From RBG-13-43-22 sp040755035 (GTDB taxonomy: Bacteria; Desulfobacterota; RBG-13-43-22): a stretch of DNA of 36,745 nucleotides. Below the pieces are notes generated by a model. The model was not told the DNA's origin. It worked only from the letters and a program-made list of their open reading frames with translations, and did no database searches. Where the stretch lies: positions 1 through 36,745 of the forward strand of contig JBFMBU010000025.1 of assembly GCA_040755035.1 (NCBI GenBank), given 5' to 3'. Below, piece by piece: positions 6,716 through 14,962 of this stretch (position 1 is the stretch's first letter; each line of letters starts with the position of its first letter). The position numbers and the translations under genes are program-made.

Positions 6716-8455
6716 TTAAAAACTCAAAGCGCCATCCATCTCTTCATCGCTGATCAGGACCACCGTATTATGGGGCGGCAGGGGTTCTTTATAAAAATAT
6801 CCCGGGAGACGGTCGTCCTTCTCGGTAAAACCGGCCCGGCGGTTGAAATCCTTCTCGGCCCGTAGAATCCTTTTCCCTGTTTCGTCCAGCCAATCCGCTC
6901 CCGGGTCCAAGCCGTTTTTTGCCTTTAGCAAACGGAGCAGGGCCTCCTCCCCTTCCGGTGTGTTGACCGCCCCCAAAACAAAGACGCAAAGACCGGTGGC
7001 ATCCATGGCCGCCACCCGGATCTGGGCGTTCCTCGAAGCCTCCACCTGGCCCTCGGCAGACAATGGATTGAGTTTTCCGGCCATGGAAGGTCCCACCAGG
7101 TTCCCGGCCGTATGATCGGCCCCCATGGGCGTGGTGGCATAGGTCACAGCATTGCCCTGCAAGGCCCGCGGGTCATAGGCCGAGATGCTCTGGCCTTTGA
7201 CCACCGGGACCCTTGGGTTATTAAAGTGCCGACCGACCGCCACCGGACCGTGGCCGAAAATTTTTCCGATTTCTGTTCCCTGGGCGATTTCTTCCACGAT
7301 TTCAGCCGCCGCCCGGGAATCGCCGAACGTTTTATAACCCGCATCCATGGCCACAGCGATGGCCACGCCGGTGCTGATGGTGTCTACCCCGATATCATCA
7401 CAGAGGTAATCCAAGCGGGCAATGGCATCCAGGTCTCCTACCCCGATCATCCCCCCCATGGACCAGAGCGTTTCATATTCCAGGGATGAAGTTACATATT
7501 TCCCCTGGGTGTCCACATATTCATTGGAACAATGAATGATGCATTGGCTGCACCCCCTATGACTGGGGTTCCCTCCCCGTTCCTTGATCGTTTGCGCCAA
7601 CGTCTCGCCGCTGATCTTTTCCCATTCCTCAAAGACCCCTTTCCGGGCGTTGTAACTGGGAAAAGCCCCTAAGGCATTCACCGGCCCTAATAATCCGGCT
7701 GTCCCATATTTAGGCAGGACCTGGCCGGAATGAGGAATGGATCGAATGGTACGGGCCAGGACCCTGGAAGCCTCTTTAAAGGCCGCCGGATCAGCAATGA
7801 AGACAGGTTCCTTACCCCCCTGGTCCACGACCAAGGCTTTCAGACCCTTGGACCCCATGACCGCACCTAACCCTCCTCGGCCGGCAGCCCGGCAGGGCCG
7901 TCCGTCGATATCCGTCCCCTGGATGGAAGCGGCTTTCAACCCCAGTTCTCCGGCCGGCCCGATGCCCATGATCGAAGTCTTTTTCCCATAGGCCTGAAGA
8001 AGACTTTCCACCAGGGCATAGGTCCGCATTCCTTTGTATTCATCGGCCGGGATCAGCGAAGGATTTCCTGTATTACCAATCCTAAGCAGATAGAGCTCTC
8101 CCTCCTGAGCCTGTCCTTCAATAATCACTGCTGATATCCCCAGACGACCCAGGGCCGTGCCCATAGTCCCCCCGGCATTGCTTTCCTTGATGGTTCCGGT
8201 TAAAGGGCTCTTAGCCCCGACAGAAATGCGACTGGTATTGACCAGGGAGGTCCCGCTGAACAGGCCCGGGGCGAAGATGAGCTTGTTTTCCGGTCCAAGA
8301 GGGTTGCAGTTCGGGGGGACCTCGGAGTGAATCATCACCGAGGTCAAACCTCGTCCGCCCAGCCCCTGATAGGATTCGGGTACTTCCTCTTCCCGAATCG
8401 TTTTGTCTTTCATATTGATTCGGATAAATTTCAATTGGCTCTTTCTTTTAATCAT
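6716..8455 (-). CDS. Aldehyde:ferredoxin oxidoreductase (tungsten, AOR family)
   Basis: 579 residues, close to the family's 600. N-terminal AFOR_N features: GLGGRGLTSVMIHSEVPP, ENKLIFAPGLFSGTSL and SPLTGTIKESNAGGTMG, which bind the bis-pyranopterin tungsten cofactor. The [4Fe-4S] ligands are CSQCIIHC (C-x2-C-x3-C) plus a fourth Cys late in the protein (TGLCVF). These cytoplasmic oxygen-sensitive enzymes interconvert aldehydes and carboxylic acids using ferredoxin. The start is taken at ATG 8455 because LKFIRINMKDKTI aligns with the conserved N-terminus; the internal ATG 8413 would cut it. It lies about 100 bases downstream of a thiolase gene on the same strand, consistent with acyl or aromatic acid metabolism. 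The exact substrate is not predictable. Confidence 0.93.
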   Translation of the reverse strand: MIKRKSQLKFIRINMKDKTIREEEVPESYQGLGGRGLTSVMIHSEVPPNCNPLGPENKLIFAPGLFSGTSLVNTSRISVGAKSPLTGTIKESNAGGTMGTALGRLGISAVIIEGQAQEGELYLLRIGNTGNPSLIPADEYKGMRTYALVESLLQAYGKKTSIMGIGPAGELGLKAASIQGTDIDGRPCRAAGRGGLGAVMGSKGLKALVVDQGGKEPVFIADPAAFKEASRVLARTIRSIPHSGQVLPKYGTAGLLGPVNALGAFPSYNARKGVFEEWEKISGETLAQTIKERGGNPSHRGCSQCIIHCSNEYVDTQGKYVTSSLEYETLWSMGGMIGVGDLDAIARLDYLCDDIGVDTISTGVAIAVAMDAGYKTFGDSRAAAEIVEEIAQGTEIGKIFGHGPVAVGRHFNNPRVPVVKGQSISAYDPRALQGNAVTYATTPMGADHTAGNLVGPSMAGKLNPLSAEGQVEASRNAQIRVAAMDATGLCVFVLGAVNTPEGEEALLRLLKAKNGLDPGADWLDETGKRILRAEKDFNRRAGFTEKDDRLPGYFYKEPLPPHNTVVLISDEEMDGALSF

Positions 8456-8555
8456 TGGGATTCAAGGTACGGGGTGCAAGGGCCAAGGAAAAACGGATTT
8501 CCCCCAGTATCTTAGAGCAATAATCCTCTTACCCTTGATCCCTTGCCCCCTTTTG

Positions 8556-9821
8556 TTATTTCCTCTCTACGATCAAACAAATCCCCTGGCCCCCGCCGCC
8601 GCAAATGGTCTCCAAACCAAGATGGGCATCCCGGCGGGTCATTTCATTGATCAGGGTAGTCAAACGCATGGTCCCCGTAGCCCCGATGGGATGGCCTAAA
8701 GAAATGCCGGAACCGTTTACATTCACTTTGGCATCCATCCCTTCATCTGTAAGCCCGGAAAGCCGGGCATCGGCCAGGGCCTGAACCGCAAAGGCCTCCT
8801 GCACCTCGATCAGGTCCATCTGATCTATGGTCAGGCTGATTTTCTGCAGGGCCTTGTTGACCGAGGCCGGAACCGCCGGATAGGTCAGGGTCGGGTCCGT
8901 GGCGGCCACGGCGCAAGAGCGATAATAGGCCAGGGGCTTAATCCCCAAGTCCTTGGCCTTTTTTTCCGAGGCCAGGACAATCACGGCCGCCCCATCATTC
9001 TCGGAAGAGGAATTCCCGGCCGTACAAACACCACCTTCATAGACAGGGCGGAGCTTGCCCAACCTCTCCAAGGTCGTATCTCTTCTCGGGCCTTCATCGG
9101 TATTGAAAATCAGGGGCTGGCCATCTTTGCCCTTGCCTAAAGGAATGGGCACGATCTCCTCGGCGAATTTTCCGGCCTCCTGAGCGGCAATGGCCCGTTG
9201 ATGACTGCGCAAGGCCCAGCGATCGGCCTCCTCTCGATTAATATTTTCTTTTTTGGCCGCTGCCTCGGCCCAGGTCATCATGGAACTCAGCTCACCATAC
9301 CGGGCTATGGGCTGGGACATGACCCTGGCCCTTTGAATACGGTCATAAAAAGGAAGACCCCACATGGCCAGGGCCCCATGACCTTTGGGCATGAATCCGT
9401 ATTTTTCATGGGTTTTCCCGCCCAGTCCCCATTTGATATCACCAGGGATATACAGCTCGGCCTGGCTCATACTGTCCATACCTCCAGCAATGATCAAGTC
9501 CGCATCGCCGGCCTGGATCTTTAAGGCCCCATAATAAATAGCCTCCAACCCGGAACAGCAGCGCCGATCCAAAACCACCCCCGGGACCGTATCGGGCCAG
9601 CCGGCATCCAGAACCGCCATGCGGGCCCCGTTGGCGCATTCCCCGTTCTGATAGGCCGTACCCATAATGACATCCTCAATCAGGACCGGGTCGATCCCGG
9701 CCCGTTTGACCGCCTCATTAAGGACCAGACTCCCCAGCCGGTAAACCGGGATGTCCTTTAAGGACCCGCCATAGCTCCCGATAGGGGTCCGGGCACTGCT
9801 TAGAATGACAACATTTTCCAT
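8556..9821 (-). CDS. Thiolase (acetyl-CoA acetyltransferase family)
   Basis: 421 residues from ATG 9821, chosen because GAGGTGAGG lies just upstream; a GTG nine bases earlier overlaps that site. All thiolase catalytic elements are present: nucleophilic Cys in DRRCCSGLEAI (residues about 90-100), GHPIGATG with the catalytic His, and the second Cys in ETICGGGGQG near the C-terminus. It cleaves or forms 3-ketoacyl-CoA with CoA or acetyl-CoA. Together with the acyl-CoA dehydrogenase (1-645) and 3-hydroxyacyl-CoA dehydrogenase (9977-10864) it gives most of a beta-oxidation cycle; enoyl-CoA hydratase is not in the window. Chain-length preference is unknown. Confidence 0.94.
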   Translation of the reverse strand: MENVVILSSARTPIGSYGGSLKDIPVYRLGSLVLNEAVKRAGIDPVLIEDVIMGTAYQNGECANGARMAVLDAGWPDTVPGVVLDRRCCSGLEAIYYGALKIQAGDADLIIAGGMDSMSQAELYIPGDIKWGLGGKTHEKYGFMPKGHGALAMWGLPFYDRIQRARVMSQPIARYGELSSMMTWAEAAAKKENINREEADRWALRSHQRAIAAQEAGKFAEEIVPIPLGKGKDGQPLIFNTDEGPRRDTTLERLGKLRPVYEGGVCTAGNSSSENDGAAVIVLASEKKAKDLGIKPLAYYRSCAVAATDPTLTYPAVPASVNKALQKISLTIDQMDLIEVQEAFAVQALADARLSGLTDEGMDAKVNVNGSGISLGHPIGATGTMRLTTLINEMTRRDAHLGLETICGGGGQGICLIVERK

Positions 9822-9896
9822 TTTCCTCACCTCGCGAATAAATAATAAATAGTTTAACCCTGGAATCTATAAATATTTCTCCAATGTTTCCCATTG

Positions 9897-9976
9897 TTGC
9901 GGGTTGCGGGTTTCAAGTCAAAAGCTTTTTAAAGCCATATAACCCGTAACTCGCAACTCGTAACTCGTAACGAGCC
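9897..9976. repeat. Degenerate hairpin repeat between thiolase and hydroxyacyl-CoA dehydrogenase genes
   Basis: Arms 9897-9912 (TTGCGGGTTGCGGGTT) and 9941-9956 (AACCCGTAACTCGCAA) can pair over 16 positions with two G-U pairs on the plus-strand RNA. A short run of the related CTCGTAA unit follows. Similar low-complexity GGGTTRCGAGTT text occurs at 12600-12740. Confidence 0.6.
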
Positions 9977-10864
9977 TTAAAACTTCACATCCGTCCTCCC
10001 CTTCTTTTCCCCGCTGCTGTAATCATACCATCCCTTTCCGGTCTTCTTGCCCAGGTCCCCGCTCTGGACAAGTTTTTCCAGAAGCAGGAAGGGGCGAAAC
10101 TTCGGATCCTTGTATCCTTCATAAAGGGTTCTAAAAACATTGAGCCCGATATCCAGACCCACGGCATCATTCAGTTCAAAAGGACCCATGGGGTGGTTCA
10201 GCCCCAGTTTAATGGCCTTGTCAATATCCTCCAGGCTGGCCACGCCTTCCAGCAGACAATTATAGACCTCGGCCCGGAAGGCGGCATTAACCCGGTTGAC
10301 CAGGAAGCCGGGGACGTCTTTAACCCGCACCGTTTCTTTTTTCATCCGCTGGGCCACGGCTTCGGTGGTTTGGATGGTCTCTTCCGAGGTCTTCAAGGCG
10401 CAGATCACCTCCACCAGCCGCATGACCGGTACAGGACTGAAAAAATGCATGCCGATAAAACGGTCCGGGCGCTTAGTGGCCGCGGCCAAAGAATTGATCG
10501 GGATAGAAGAGGTATTGGAAGCAAAAATGACCTGCTCCCCACAGACCGCATCCAATTTTTGAAAAACAGCCTGCTTGACCTCCAGGTTTTCATAGACCGC
10601 CTCAATGATAAAGTCAGCCCTTTCGGCATCTTCCAACCGGGCGGATTTTACGATATGCCCCAGGGTTTCATCCCTCTGAGCCGCGGTCATTTTTTCTTTC
10701 TTTACCTGACCGTCCAGACCTTTCTGGATAGCCGCCATCCCTTTATCCACCAACTCCCCGGTTGTATCGTTGAGTATGACCTCATAACCGTTCTGGGCCC
10801 CCACCTGGGCGATCCCTCCGCCCATCAGCCCGGCGCCTATTACCATGATTTTTTTAACTTCCAT
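9977..10864 (-). CDS. 3-hydroxybutyryl-CoA (3-hydroxyacyl-CoA) dehydrogenase
   Basis: 295 residues, the typical length of the single-function enzyme. N-terminal Rossmann motif VIGAGLMGGG (GxGxxG), then SNTSSIPI and GMHFFSPVPVMRLVEVI, which hold the catalytic Ser, His and Glu. The usual HFFNP is HFFSP here. The C-terminal domain has DVPGFLVNRV and HPMGPFELNDAVGLD and ends with GKGWYDY. It oxidises (S)-3-hydroxyacyl-CoA with NAD, or the reverse. The ATG at 10864 is followed closely by the nucleotide-binding motif. It lies upstream of the thiolase on the same strand with a 155-base repeat-containing gap, so co-transcription is plausible but not certain. Confidence 0.94.
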   Translation of the reverse strand: MEVKKIMVIGAGLMGGGIAQVGAQNGYEVILNDTTGELVDKGMAAIQKGLDGQVKKEKMTAAQRDETLGHIVKSARLEDAERADFIIEAVYENLEVKQAVFQKLDAVCGEQVIFASNTSSIPINSLAAATKRPDRFIGMHFFSPVPVMRLVEVICALKTSEETIQTTEAVAQRMKKETVRVKDVPGFLVNRVNAAFRAEVYNCLLEGVASLEDIDKAIKLGLNHPMGPFELNDAVGLDIGLNVFRTLYEGYKDPKFRPFLLLEKLVQSGDLGKKTGKGWYDYSSGEKKGRTDVKF

Positions 10865-11126
10865 TAATAAAGCCTCCTTCTATCTATAAGAATATGCTGA
10901 AAAAAATAAATAAAATTGGATTATCAATTACCAACGGATCGGTTTAATTGAAAAAGGGGTAAAGAACTTGGGAATTGACATCCTTGAGAGGTGTGTCTGA
11001 ATTACTGAACAACCCCTAATATACCATAGAAACCTTGAATCCTTGAACCCTTTCTGGTTTTGGAATATAGAATAAACCCGGAAGAAGGGTCAAGGAGAAA
11101 AAAGATGAAAAAAAAGGGGCCGTTGT
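10865..11126. other. Intergenic region between hydroxyacyl-CoA dehydrogenase and gatA
   Basis: 262 bases, AT-rich. A Shine-Dalgarno-like AGGAGG equivalent (plus-strand GCCTCCTT) precedes the hydroxyacyl-CoA dehydrogenase start. A run of eight A on the plus strand (about 11108-11120) would give a U-tract just after gatA on the minus transcript, perhaps its terminator. I see no gene and no convincing -35/-10 pair. Confidence 0.4.
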
Positions 11127-12584
11127 TTATAAAGCCGGACGGCGCAGATGATGATCCGTGGCCTGTTCAAAGGCGGAAGCGGCCTGGAGGATGTTCTCTT
11201 CGGCAAAGTGGTTTCCCAGGATCTGGAGACCGATGGGCAACCCTTCCTTGGTAAAGCCACAGGGCAGCGACAGGCCTGGAATTCCGGCCAGGTTGGCCGA
11301 GATGGTGAAGATGTCGGTCAGATACATCTGCAACGGATCAGAGGTCTTTTCCCCCAGACGAAAGGCCGGAGAAGGCGCCACGGGGGTCAGGATCAGATCG
11401 CAGGTTTCAAATCCTTTTTGAAAATCCTGATGAATCAGGGTCCGGACCTGGGAGGCCTTTCGGTAATAAGCGTCGTAATATCCGGCGGAGAGCACATAGG
11501 TGCCTAACATGATACGCCGGATGACCTCCGGCCCGAAACCCTGTGATCGCGTCTTTTGATACATCTCCATCAGACTGTGACCGTCGCGGTTCCGGAACCC
11601 ATACTTGACCCCGTCAAAGCGGGCCAGGTTGGAACTGGCTTCGGCCATGGCGATGATGTAGTAAACCGCCACAGCGTATTCGGTATGGGGCAGTGAAATT
11701 TCCCGGATTTCAGCCCCCAGGGTTCTAAAGGTGTCCAAGGCTTTTCGGACCGCCCCTTCCACTTCGGGATCCATGCCCTCGACAAAGTATTCCTTGGGAA
11801 TGCCCAGAACCAATCCCTTGGCCCCTTTCAACAACCGGGCCGTATAATCCGGGACCTCCCGCGCTACGGAGGTGGAATCCTTGGGATCATACCCGCAGAG
11901 GGCGTTCATCAGCAAAGCGCAATCCCTGACCGTTTTGGAAATAGGCCCGATCTGGTCCAGGGAAGAGGCGTAGGCCACCAGCCCGTATCGGGAAACCCGG
12001 CCGTAAGTGGGCTTCAAGCCCACCACCCCGCAGTAGGAAGCCGGTTGACGGATGGACCCCCCCGTATCGGAACCAACCGCCCCCAGGCATTCTCCGGCGG
12101 CTACGGCCGCCGCCGATCCCCCGCTGGACCCACCAGGGACACGGTCCAGGTCCCAGGGATTCCGGGTGGTCAATAAAGCCGAATTTTCCGTGGAGGAGCC
12201 CATGGCGAACTCGTCCATATTGGTTTTCCCCAACAAAACCACACCCTCCGACTTCAAGCGGGTTATTATGGTTGCATCATAGGGGGGGATATAATTTTCC
12301 AGTATCCTTGAGGCGCAGGTGGTTTTAAGGCCTTTGGTGGAGATCAGGTCTTTGACGGCTAAAGGGATACCGGTTAAAAGACCAATTCGCCCTTTTGAGA
12401 TGGCTTCATCGGCTTGCCGGGCCTGTTCCAGGGCCAAATCAGGGGTCAGGGTGAGATAAGCCCCGATTTGAGCCTCAACTTTTTCTATCCGGGACAGGAC
12501 CGAGCGGGTCAGTTCCAGAGAAGAGATGGTTTTATTTATTAAGGCCTCGTAAGCTTGAGCAATCGAGAATTCAAATAATTCCAT
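11127..12584 (-). CDS. gatA: Aspartyl/glutamyl-tRNA amidotransferase subunit A
   Basis: 485 residues, full length for GatA of the amidase signature family. The Ser-cisSer-Lys triad is visible: Lys in PLAVKDLIS, cis-Ser in GGSSGGSAA, and the nucleophilic Ser in SDTGGSIRQPAS. GatA releases ammonia from glutamine or asparagine, which GatB uses to amidate misacylated Glu-tRNA(Gln) or Asp-tRNA(Asn). It lies 158 bases downstream of gatC on the same strand. gatB is absent from the window, so it must be encoded elsewhere or the complex is atypical. Features such as TKGLKTTCASRIL and NMDEFAMGSSTENS match bacterial GatA closely. Confidence 0.96.
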   Translation of the reverse strand: MELFEFSIAQAYEALINKTISSLELTRSVLSRIEKVEAQIGAYLTLTPDLALEQARQADEAISKGRIGLLTGIPLAVKDLISTKGLKTTCASRILENYIPPYDATIITRLKSEGVVLLGKTNMDEFAMGSSTENSALLTTRNPWDLDRVPGGSSGGSAAAVAAGECLGAVGSDTGGSIRQPASYCGVVGLKPTYGRVSRYGLVAYASSLDQIGPISKTVRDCALLMNALCGYDPKDSTSVAREVPDYTARLLKGAKGLVLGIPKEYFVEGMDPEVEGAVRKALDTFRTLGAEIREISLPHTEYAVAVYYIIAMAEASSNLARFDGVKYGFRNRDGHSLMEMYQKTRSQGFGPEVIRRIMLGTYVLSAGYYDAYYRKASQVRTLIHQDFQKGFETCDLILTPVAPSPAFRLGEKTSDPLQMYLTDIFTISANLAGIPGLSLPCGFTKEGLPIGLQILGNHFAEENILQAASAFEQATDHHLRRPAL

Positions 12585-12599
12585 AAGGTGCCGATTTCC

Positions 12600-12740
12600 T
12601 TCTTGCGGGTTGCTGGTTATAGATTATGGGTTACTTTTTACCGATTACTCGTTAATCGGAATAAAATACTATTAATGAAATCCCTATTGAACGTAAAAAC
12701 GAACTACGAGACCCGGGATACGAGATACGAGAACCCAGGG
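12600..12740. repeat. Degenerate short repeats and hairpin between gatA and gatC
   Basis: Contains TTGCGGGTTGCTGGTT-like text, a perfect 7-pair hairpin CCGATTA (12641-12647)/TAATCGG (12653-12659), and a GATACGAGATACGAGAAC run near 12716-12733. It resembles the material at 9897-9976. No gene is seen. Confidence 0.5.
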
Positions 12741-12742
12741 GA

Positions 12743-13027
12743 TCAAATCACCTTCGGCACCACAAAGGCCGACCCTCCTTGTTCCGGACCCAGGGTTAAA
12801 GCCTCTTCCCGCGCCAGCGAGGGGGTAACGGCGTCTTCCCGAAAGGCATTGGCCAAATGAAGGGCATGGGTAGTGGGTTCAATACCGGAGGTGTCCAGCT
12901 CGGACAGTTTTTCCATGTAGCTCAAAATATCATTAAGCTGGTTGGTAATGGCGTTGATCTGATCCGGATCCAATTGCAACCGGGCCAGAAAGGCAATATG
13001 TTCCACTTCCTGCCGCGAGAGGTTCAT
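12743..13027 (-). CDS. gatC: Aspartyl/glutamyl-tRNA amidotransferase subunit C
   Basis: 94 residues, the normal size. The sequence starts MNLSRQEVEHIAFLARLQL and has the typical central stretch NDILSYMEKLSELDTSGIEP and C-terminal REDAVTPSL. GatC is the small belt-like subunit that stabilises the GatA-GatB complex. The start lies six bases after the stop of the HDAC-family gene, so the three genes HDAC-gatC-gatA form an operon. Confidence 0.96.
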   Translation of the reverse strand: MNLSRQEVEHIAFLARLQLDPDQINAITNQLNDILSYMEKLSELDTSGIEPTTHALHLANAFREDAVTPSLAREEALTLGPEQGGSAFVVPKVI

Positions 13028-13033
13028 CAGACT

Positions 13034-14068
13034 TCACATCCTTTTCCAAAAATTTTGTTGTACGGACCAGACCTTTTCCACAATCGGCAGGGCCGGTCGA
13101 ACATCGGCTAATCGTTCTGGAGCAGTGAGTATCGTCTCTCCCAGAAGCTCCTTTAAAACGCTCATAACGGAAAGCGATAATCCTTCCAGGTGATACCCCC
13201 CCTCCAGAACCACCAATACCCGCCCGGCGCAACATTCCTCAGCCAATCGCATCAGCAGGCGGGTCATTCGGGCATAGCCCTTAGGTGTCACCAGCATGGC
13301 CCCCAAGGGATCTTCATAATAGGTGTCGAAACCGGCAGAGACCAGGATCAGATCCGGTTGGAATTGTCGTCCCACAGGGATAAGAATACGCTCAAAGATC
13401 TGGACGAAATCTTCATCCTGGTATCCGCTGGAAAGGGGGCAATTGACCGTGTACCCTCTGGCCGAAGGCGAACCCACCTCTCCTAATCCGCCCGTTCCCG
13501 GATAATAGGGATACTGGTGGGTGGAAAAATAAAGAATATGCTCCTCTTCCCAGAAGGAACGCTGGGTCCCGTTTCCGTGATGCAGGTCCCAATCGACGAT
13601 GAGAACCTTCTTAAGTCCATACCTTTTCCGGGCATATTCGGCAGCCACTGCAATGTTGTTGAACAGACAAAATCCCATGGCCCGATTGGCTTCGGCATGA
13701 TGCCCGGGCGGGCGTATAAGGGCAAAACCGTTGTCAATTTTTTTGGACATCAGGGCGTCCACCAGGGCTAAGCAGCCCCCGGCGGCTAAAAGAGCGGCTT
13801 CAAAGGATCTGGGAGAGGTCTGGGTGTCGGGGTCCAGTGAGATCAGGGATTTTCCAGCCGTGGAAGCGATTTTTTTGATGTGTTCCCTGGTGTGAATATA
13901 GGCCAGTTCCTCTTCAGAGGCCGGTCTGGGTCTGACTTGTTCCAGGCAGCCCGCAAATTGGTCTATCAACATCTGATAAATGACTTCTAAGCGCTGGGGG
14001 GTTTCCACATGGGGAATTCCCCGGATATGCTCCAGATAAACGGGGTCCTGTACGATACCGGTATTCAA
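13034..14068 (-). CDS. Histone deacetylase-family (AcuC-like) deacetylase
   Basis: 344 residues of the arginase/deacetylase fold. The active site is complete: IRPPGHHAEANRAMGFC with tandem His, zinc ligands in DWDLHHGNG (D-x-H) and SAGFDTYYEDP, and the transition-state Tyr in LEGGYHLEGL. Bacterial members remove acetyl groups from lysines, acetylpolyamines or small molecules; this one cannot be told apart by sequence. The start is a TTG at 14068, supported by AGGAAGG six bases upstream; no better in-frame start exists. It is the first gene of an operon with gatC and gatA, an unexpected partner with no known functional link. Confidence 0.92.
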   Translation of the reverse strand: MNTGIVQDPVYLEHIRGIPHVETPQRLEVIYQMLIDQFAGCLEQVRPRPASEEELAYIHTREHIKKIASTAGKSLISLDPDTQTSPRSFEAALLAAGGCLALVDALMSKKIDNGFALIRPPGHHAEANRAMGFCLFNNIAVAAEYARKRYGLKKVLIVDWDLHHGNGTQRSFWEEEHILYFSTHQYPYYPGTGGLGEVGSPSARGYTVNCPLSSGYQDEDFVQIFERILIPVGRQFQPDLILVSAGFDTYYEDPLGAMLVTPKGYARMTRLLMRLAEECCAGRVLVVLEGGYHLEGLSLSVMSVLKELLGETILTAPERLADVRPALPIVEKVWSVQQNFWKRM

Positions 14069-14101
14069 GTCACACCTTCCTGCAAAGGATTATGATTTTA
14101 C

Positions 14102-14129
14102 GTTATCAACTGGGCAGGGATAATGTCAA
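14102..14129 (-). promoter_or_regulatory. Promoter for the HDAC-gatC-gatA operon
   Basis: On the minus strand, TTGACA (14129-14124), a 16-base spacer and GATAAC (14107-14102). The predicted start site lies about 25-30 bases before the TTG start codon. Confidence 0.5.
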
Positions 14130-14158
14130 CCCCGAAAGTGGATAGAAGCCAGCGAACA

Positions 14159-14944
14159 TTAAATCGAGTCCTCAGGAATTCCGGTGGTTCGGCTGGGCAG
14201 GCAGAAACGGAAAAGGAAATCAATAACTTTGTTTCGGCTTTCTTTAAATTGGGGCTCCCGGAACCCATGTCGCCACTTCAATCGCGACAAATCGTCGGAA
14301 ACTACCAATAAGGCCGCGGTCTCGATCCCGCGGAAGGCGCCTACGGTAAAGACCGCCGAGGTCTCCATATCCACGCCTAATAGACCCTGGGATTGAAAGG
14401 TTTTAACTTTGTCAATGGTTTCCCTGTATGGGGCGTCGGTGGTCCAAACCGGTCCCTGCCGAAAGGCTACCCCCCCCTTCTGTAATGCCTTTCGAAGTTC
14501 CTGGAACAAATTAGCGGACGGTTTCGGTCGCTTCTCCTTGGAATAATGGGCTGAGGTCCCTTCTTCACTAAAAGCCCCATCGGGAAGTAGAAGGTCCCCA
14601 AAGGACAAATAGGGCTGGAGCCCTCCGATCCAGCCCAAAAGGATCACCTGTCCCGCTCCCAGGGCTATTAACTTTTCCAAAATCATCACGGCTTGCGGTG
14701 CACCGACAGCCGGCCCGGCCAAGGCCATATTTCTTTTTGATTCCTTAAAATGGAAAACCCGTAGGGAGTGATCTTTATAACACTGGGATCCGGCTTCCCG
14801 GAAAAGCCGGGTCATTCGCTCCAAATCGCCGGGTAAGGGGATTAAAAGCGCCGGAGAATCAATAGCCGGTTCGATCCGGGACCTTTGGGGATTGATAACA
14901 CAAGGGGCGGGGTCAATCGAAATTTTATCAGGGGCAGGTTTCAT
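14159..14944 (-). CDS. Nucleoside phosphorylase (PNP/UDP family)
   Basis: 261 residues of the hexameric nucleoside phosphorylase family. Recognisable parts are AVGAPQAVMILEKLIALGA with GWIGGL after it (phosphate and base pocket), the substrate ribose motif GVDMETSAVF, and VVSDDLSRLKWRHGF with the catalytic Asp. Such enzymes split nucleosides, or related compounds such as methylthioadenosine, with phosphate. The first 30 residues (DPAPCVINPQ) are poorly conserved. It begins 18 bases downstream of recN, suggesting cotranscription without an obvious functional link. Uridine phosphorylase-like is the best guess. Confidence 0.85.
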   Translation of the reverse strand: MKPAPDKISIDPAPCVINPQRSRIEPAIDSPALLIPLPGDLERMTRLFREAGSQCYKDHSLRVFHFKESKRNMALAGPAVGAPQAVMILEKLIALGAGQVILLGWIGGLQPYLSFGDLLLPDGAFSEEGTSAHYSKEKRPKPSANLFQELRKALQKGGVAFRQGPVWTTDAPYRETIDKVKTFQSQGLLGVDMETSAVFTVGAFRGIETAALLVVSDDLSRLKWRHGFREPQFKESRNKVIDFLFRFCLPSRTTGIPEDSI

Positions 14945-14962
14945 TGGAAAAGTTCTAAGGAA

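Noticed and set aside
10193..10867. Plus-strand open frame of 224 codons
   Set aside because: Antisense to the well-supported 3-hydroxyacyl-CoA dehydrogenase; no family resemblance.
11060..11254. Small plus-strand open frame after hydroxyacyl-CoA dehydrogenase
   Set aside because: Half of it is antisense to gatA, with low-complexity Lys-rich start and no recognisable domain.
14874..14890. tRNA T-loop-like GGTTCGATCC
   Set aside because: It lies inside the nucleoside phosphorylase gene and no cloverleaf surrounds it.
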